A model generated the notes under the pieces. It was not told the origin of the DNA, made no database searches, and worked only from the letters and a program-made list of their open reading frames with translations. The translations under genes were made by a program, and so were the position numbers. From the NCBI GenBank assembly GCA_947176355.1, contig CAMWQY010000016.1, positions 1-17,752 of the forward strand: a stretch of DNA of 17,752 nucleotides, written 5' to 3'. This document shows positions 15,931-17,752 of this stretch, piece after piece. Origin of the DNA: an uncultured Porphyromonadaceae bacterium (GTDB taxonomy: Bacteria > Bacteroidota > Bacteroidia > Bacteroidales > Muribaculaceae). The stretch's first letter is position 1, and the number at the start of each line of letters is the position of its first letter.

Positions 15931-15986
15931 CATCAATAAAGCGGGCTATAATTGGATAAAACCAATTATAGCCCGCTTTATTGATG
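15931..15986. terminator. 25-bp perfect hairpin between convergent genes, bidirectional terminator
   Basis: Arms 15931-15955 and 15962-15986 are perfect inverted copies with a 6-base ATAAAA loop. The hairpin starts 6 bases after the GH32 stop codon and ends 11 bases before the stop of the convergent ATPase gene (its stop codon begins at 15997). The GC-rich centre (GCGGGC) with AT-rich ends lets it work in either direction. No long U-run follows on either strand. Confidence 0.75.
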
Positions 15987-15996
15987 TTCTTACTTA

Positions 15997-17553
15997 CTAC
16001 AACTCCTCTATTTTGTATTTCAGACCCCTATTGTCCTTTGCCTCGTCGAAATTAGCCCCTATGAGGAAGACCTTCCTTCTATCCATCGCATACCGTCCGG
16101 CATAGTCACGGTCGTGAATCTGCTCCATGGCTTCCTCCACGCTCTTGTTATACTTGAATTCAAATACGTAGATGAAGCGTCCGGCGGTCACCTCGATGTC
16201 GCTTCGTCCCTTATATCCGTGGTGCTCCGCAATGGTGTATGAACCGCTCAGGACCGCAAGCAGGTATGTAATGGCACGGTAGGATGATTCTTTATGGTCT
16301 TCTCCGGGGAGACCCTTAAGAAGAGAGGCGAGCCTGTCCATGAAATCATATGGACGGCCGCCGAAAAGATCCTGCTTGAAGTGTGCGTACCTAAACGGAC
16401 TGTCAGGAAGCTGCGAGTCCGGTAAGTAGACACGCATTAGGTCTTCATAGAATCCTATCTCTACCTCACGGTTGGGAAAACGCAGGGCATAGAGCTGCAT
16501 ATCCTTGTCGTAGAAGTCGATGGTCAGATAGCCGGTCTGGAACATCAGTGGAAATGGATTGCTGTCATCCATCCCAACAGCTGTCAGCTCCTTCTTGGTG
16601 CACATCTGGCCGTTGAGATCCGGGGGAAATATTCCCTGCGCCTTGACGCGGCGTGCAAGAAAGATCGGAGTGCCGGAGTCAAACCAATACGGATCGATTT
16701 CTTTCTTCTTCAAAGCCTTCAATACACTGAAGGGGTTATACAGTCGATTTCCCTTCAAAGCGAACATGTATCCGTCATAGTAGTCTCTCATGGCACGGAG
16801 GGTTTCATCGAAATCCTCTTCTCTTTCCTCAGCCAGACTCTCTATGCCTGGTCGGAAGTGACGGAGCAGTTCATCTTCCGACCATCCGCAGATGTCAGCG
16901 AAGGCATTCTCCATTGAGATATCATCAAGATTGTTCAGGTCGCTGAAGATACTTACCTTGCTGAAACGGCTCACTCCAGTAATAAAAGCAAACCGTATGT
17001 ATTCGTCCATACTTTTCAGATTGCCGAAAAAGCTTTTAAGCGTCCGCTGGTTCTTCTCAAACAGTTCCTTGTTATCCTCGATGTCGAGCAACGGCTTGTC
17101 GTATTCGTCTATGAGGATCACCACCTTGCGTCCTTTTACTTCCGACACTCTCCTTATCAGCTGTGAGAACCTCCCGGCCAAGGTGTCGGCTACACTTGTT
17201 ATCCCGTATTCCTCCTCATATTCTCCGAGGAGGCGGTTGAGGATCTTGCTGAGTCCCTCTTCATCGGAATAGTTCTCGGCATTAAGGTCGAAACGGAGCA
17301 CCGGCGAAGGAGTCCAGTCGAGGTCCATGCCATCGGCCGCCAATCCCTTGAAAAGATCCCTCCTGCCTTCGAAATATGCCTTAAGGGTAGAGAGCAACAG
17401 ACTCTTCCCAAACCGACGGGGTCGGCTCAGAAAAATGAATTTGCTCTGTCTCAGCAGAGGCTTTATATAGTAAGTCTTATCTACATACGTATATCCTTCC
17501 TCGATTATATTTGAGAAGGTCTGCATTCCCACAGGATATCTCTGTTCTTCCAT
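15997..17553 (-). CDS. AAA-ATPase-like / PD-(D/E)XK nuclease-like (DUF1703) protein
   Basis: Member of the AAA-ATPase_like plus DUF1703 family that is present in many copies in Bacteroidales genomes. Numbered from MEEQ, the Walker A-like RPRRFGKS is at 44-51 and Walker B ILIDEYD at 146-152. A central helical part follows, and the C-terminal PD-(D/E)XK domain has Asp452 (SDIEV) and Glu465-Phe-Lys467 (VFEFKYN), then the QIHDRDYAGRY helix. All these residues are intact. The cellular role of the family is not established; mobile-element or defence functions have been suggested but are not shown here. I choose the start at 17553: the frame is open up to 17625, but that stretch contains the promoter and lacks family-like sequence. 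It is convergent to GH32 and unrelated to the sugar locus. Confidence 0.88.
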   Translation of the reverse strand: MEEQRYPVGMQTFSNIIEEGYTYVDKTYYIKPLLRQSKFIFLSRPRRFGKSLLLSTLKAYFEGRRDLFKGLAADGMDLDWTPSPVLRFDLNAENYSDEEGLSKILNRLLGEYEEEYGITSVADTLAGRFSQLIRRVSEVKGRKVVILIDEYDKPLLDIEDNKELFEKNQRTLKSFFGNLKSMDEYIRFAFITGVSRFSKVSIFSDLNNLDDISMENAFADICGWSEDELLRHFRPGIESLAEEREEDFDETLRAMRDYYDGYMFALKGNRLYNPFSVLKALKKKEIDPYWFDSGTPIFLARRVKAQGIFPPDLNGQMCTKKELTAVGMDDSNPFPLMFQTGYLTIDFYDKDMQLYALRFPNREVEIGFYEDLMRVYLPDSQLPDSPFRYAHFKQDLFGGRPYDFMDRLASLLKGLPGEDHKESSYRAITYLLAVLSGSYTIAEHHGYKGRSDIEVTAGRFIYVFEFKYNKSVEEAMEQIHDRDYAGRYAMDRRKVFLIGANFDEAKDNRGLKYKIEEL

Positions 17554-17570
17554 AATCTTCAAATTTCTCG

Positions 17571-17602
17571 CAAATATAGCGATTTTTTCCCATCCCTCCA
17601 AG
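17571..17602 (-). promoter_or_regulatory. Bacteroidetes-type promoter for the AAA-ATPase gene
   Basis: On the minus strand, CTTG (17602-17599), a 20-base spacer and TATATTTG (17578-17571) fit the consensus with one mismatch at -33. Transcription would start near 17566, about 13 bases before the ATG at 17553. This placement supports the shorter start of the gene. Confidence 0.55.
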
Positions 17603-17633
17603 AGTGCTCGACACCCGTCATTCAAATAATGTC

Positions 17634-17752
17634 TTACATTTTCTTAAAAACCACCGAGTCTCCTTTAGTCCACGGAGTATATTCTATTCCTTTGGGCGTC
17701 ACAAGCCCTACGCGGAGTGACTTTGGTGCCTTCTTCCATTTACCTCCATTCT
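17634..17752 (-). CDS. C-terminal end of an unidentified gene, cut by the window edge
   Basis: The last 39 codons of a minus-strand frame run in from the right edge and stop with TAA at 17634-17636. The visible end is basic and strand-like (KSLRVGLVTPKGIEYTPWTK, closing with VVFKKM). I do not recognise the family. The frame is open over all 119 visible bases, and its stop lies 80 bases before the ATPase start, with a promoter between, so the two are probably separate units. The evidence is limited by the short length. Confidence 0.5.
   Translation of the reverse strand, partial: NGGKWKKAPKSLRVGLVTPKGIEYTPWTKGDSVVFKKM

Noticed and set aside
17554..17625. 24-residue N-terminal extension of the AAA-ATPase reading frame
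   Set aside because: It covers a good TATATTTG promoter box and lacks family-like sequence; MEEQRYPVG at 17553 is a typical start of the family.

Overview
The window looks like a Bacteroidales chromosome, most likely Muribaculaceae or a close relative (the family is inferred). The grounds are a SusC/SusD pair, a hybrid two-component sensor, a TPR/LuxR-type membrane regulator, an AAA-ATPase/PD-(D/E)XK (DUF1703) protein, no Shine-Dalgarno sequences, and repeated promoter boxes of the Bacteroidetes type (TTTG, about 20 bases, TAnnTTTG). No rRNA, tRNA, transposase or CRISPR array was seen.

Left part (1-3100), AT-rich. Two small minus-strand genes overlap by 44 bases: a secreted 83-residue protein and a 263-residue protein of unknown function with a Gly/Ala-rich hydrophobic N-terminal segment. 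Divergent from them, across a 203-base promoter region, is a 593-residue membrane protein with a lipobox, TPR-type repeats, a transmembrane helix, a coiled coil and a LuxR-like DNA-binding end. Its first two thirds are much more AT-rich than its last third. An OmpA-family lipoprotein follows (3176-4057) and ends in a strong terminator.

Centre (4131-15990), about 45-50% GC: a compact polysaccharide utilisation locus. A hybrid two-component system with a LacI-type periplasmic sugar-binding domain (4216-6993) precedes a SusC transporter, a SusD lipoprotein, a DUF4960 surface lipoprotein and a LamG-GH32 glycoside hydrolase. The sensor type, DUF4960 and GH32 together match the fructan/levan locus of Bacteroides thetaiotaomicron (BT1754, BT1761-1763 and its GH32 enzymes). 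The likely scheme is that surface lipoproteins hold a fructan, GH32 cuts it, SusCD imports the pieces, and fructose in the periplasm signals through the sensor to activate susC transcription. No fructokinase, inner-membrane fructose transporter or second GH32 is present. The 196 bases before susC hold two candidate promoter boxes and two inverted repeats, the second ending next to the susC start. The GH32 has Glu where the usual Asp nucleophile stands.

Right part (15997-17752): a 25-bp perfect hairpin separates GH32 from a convergent AAA-ATPase/DUF1703 gene. Beyond that is the last 39 codons of an unidentified minus-strand gene that runs off the window.
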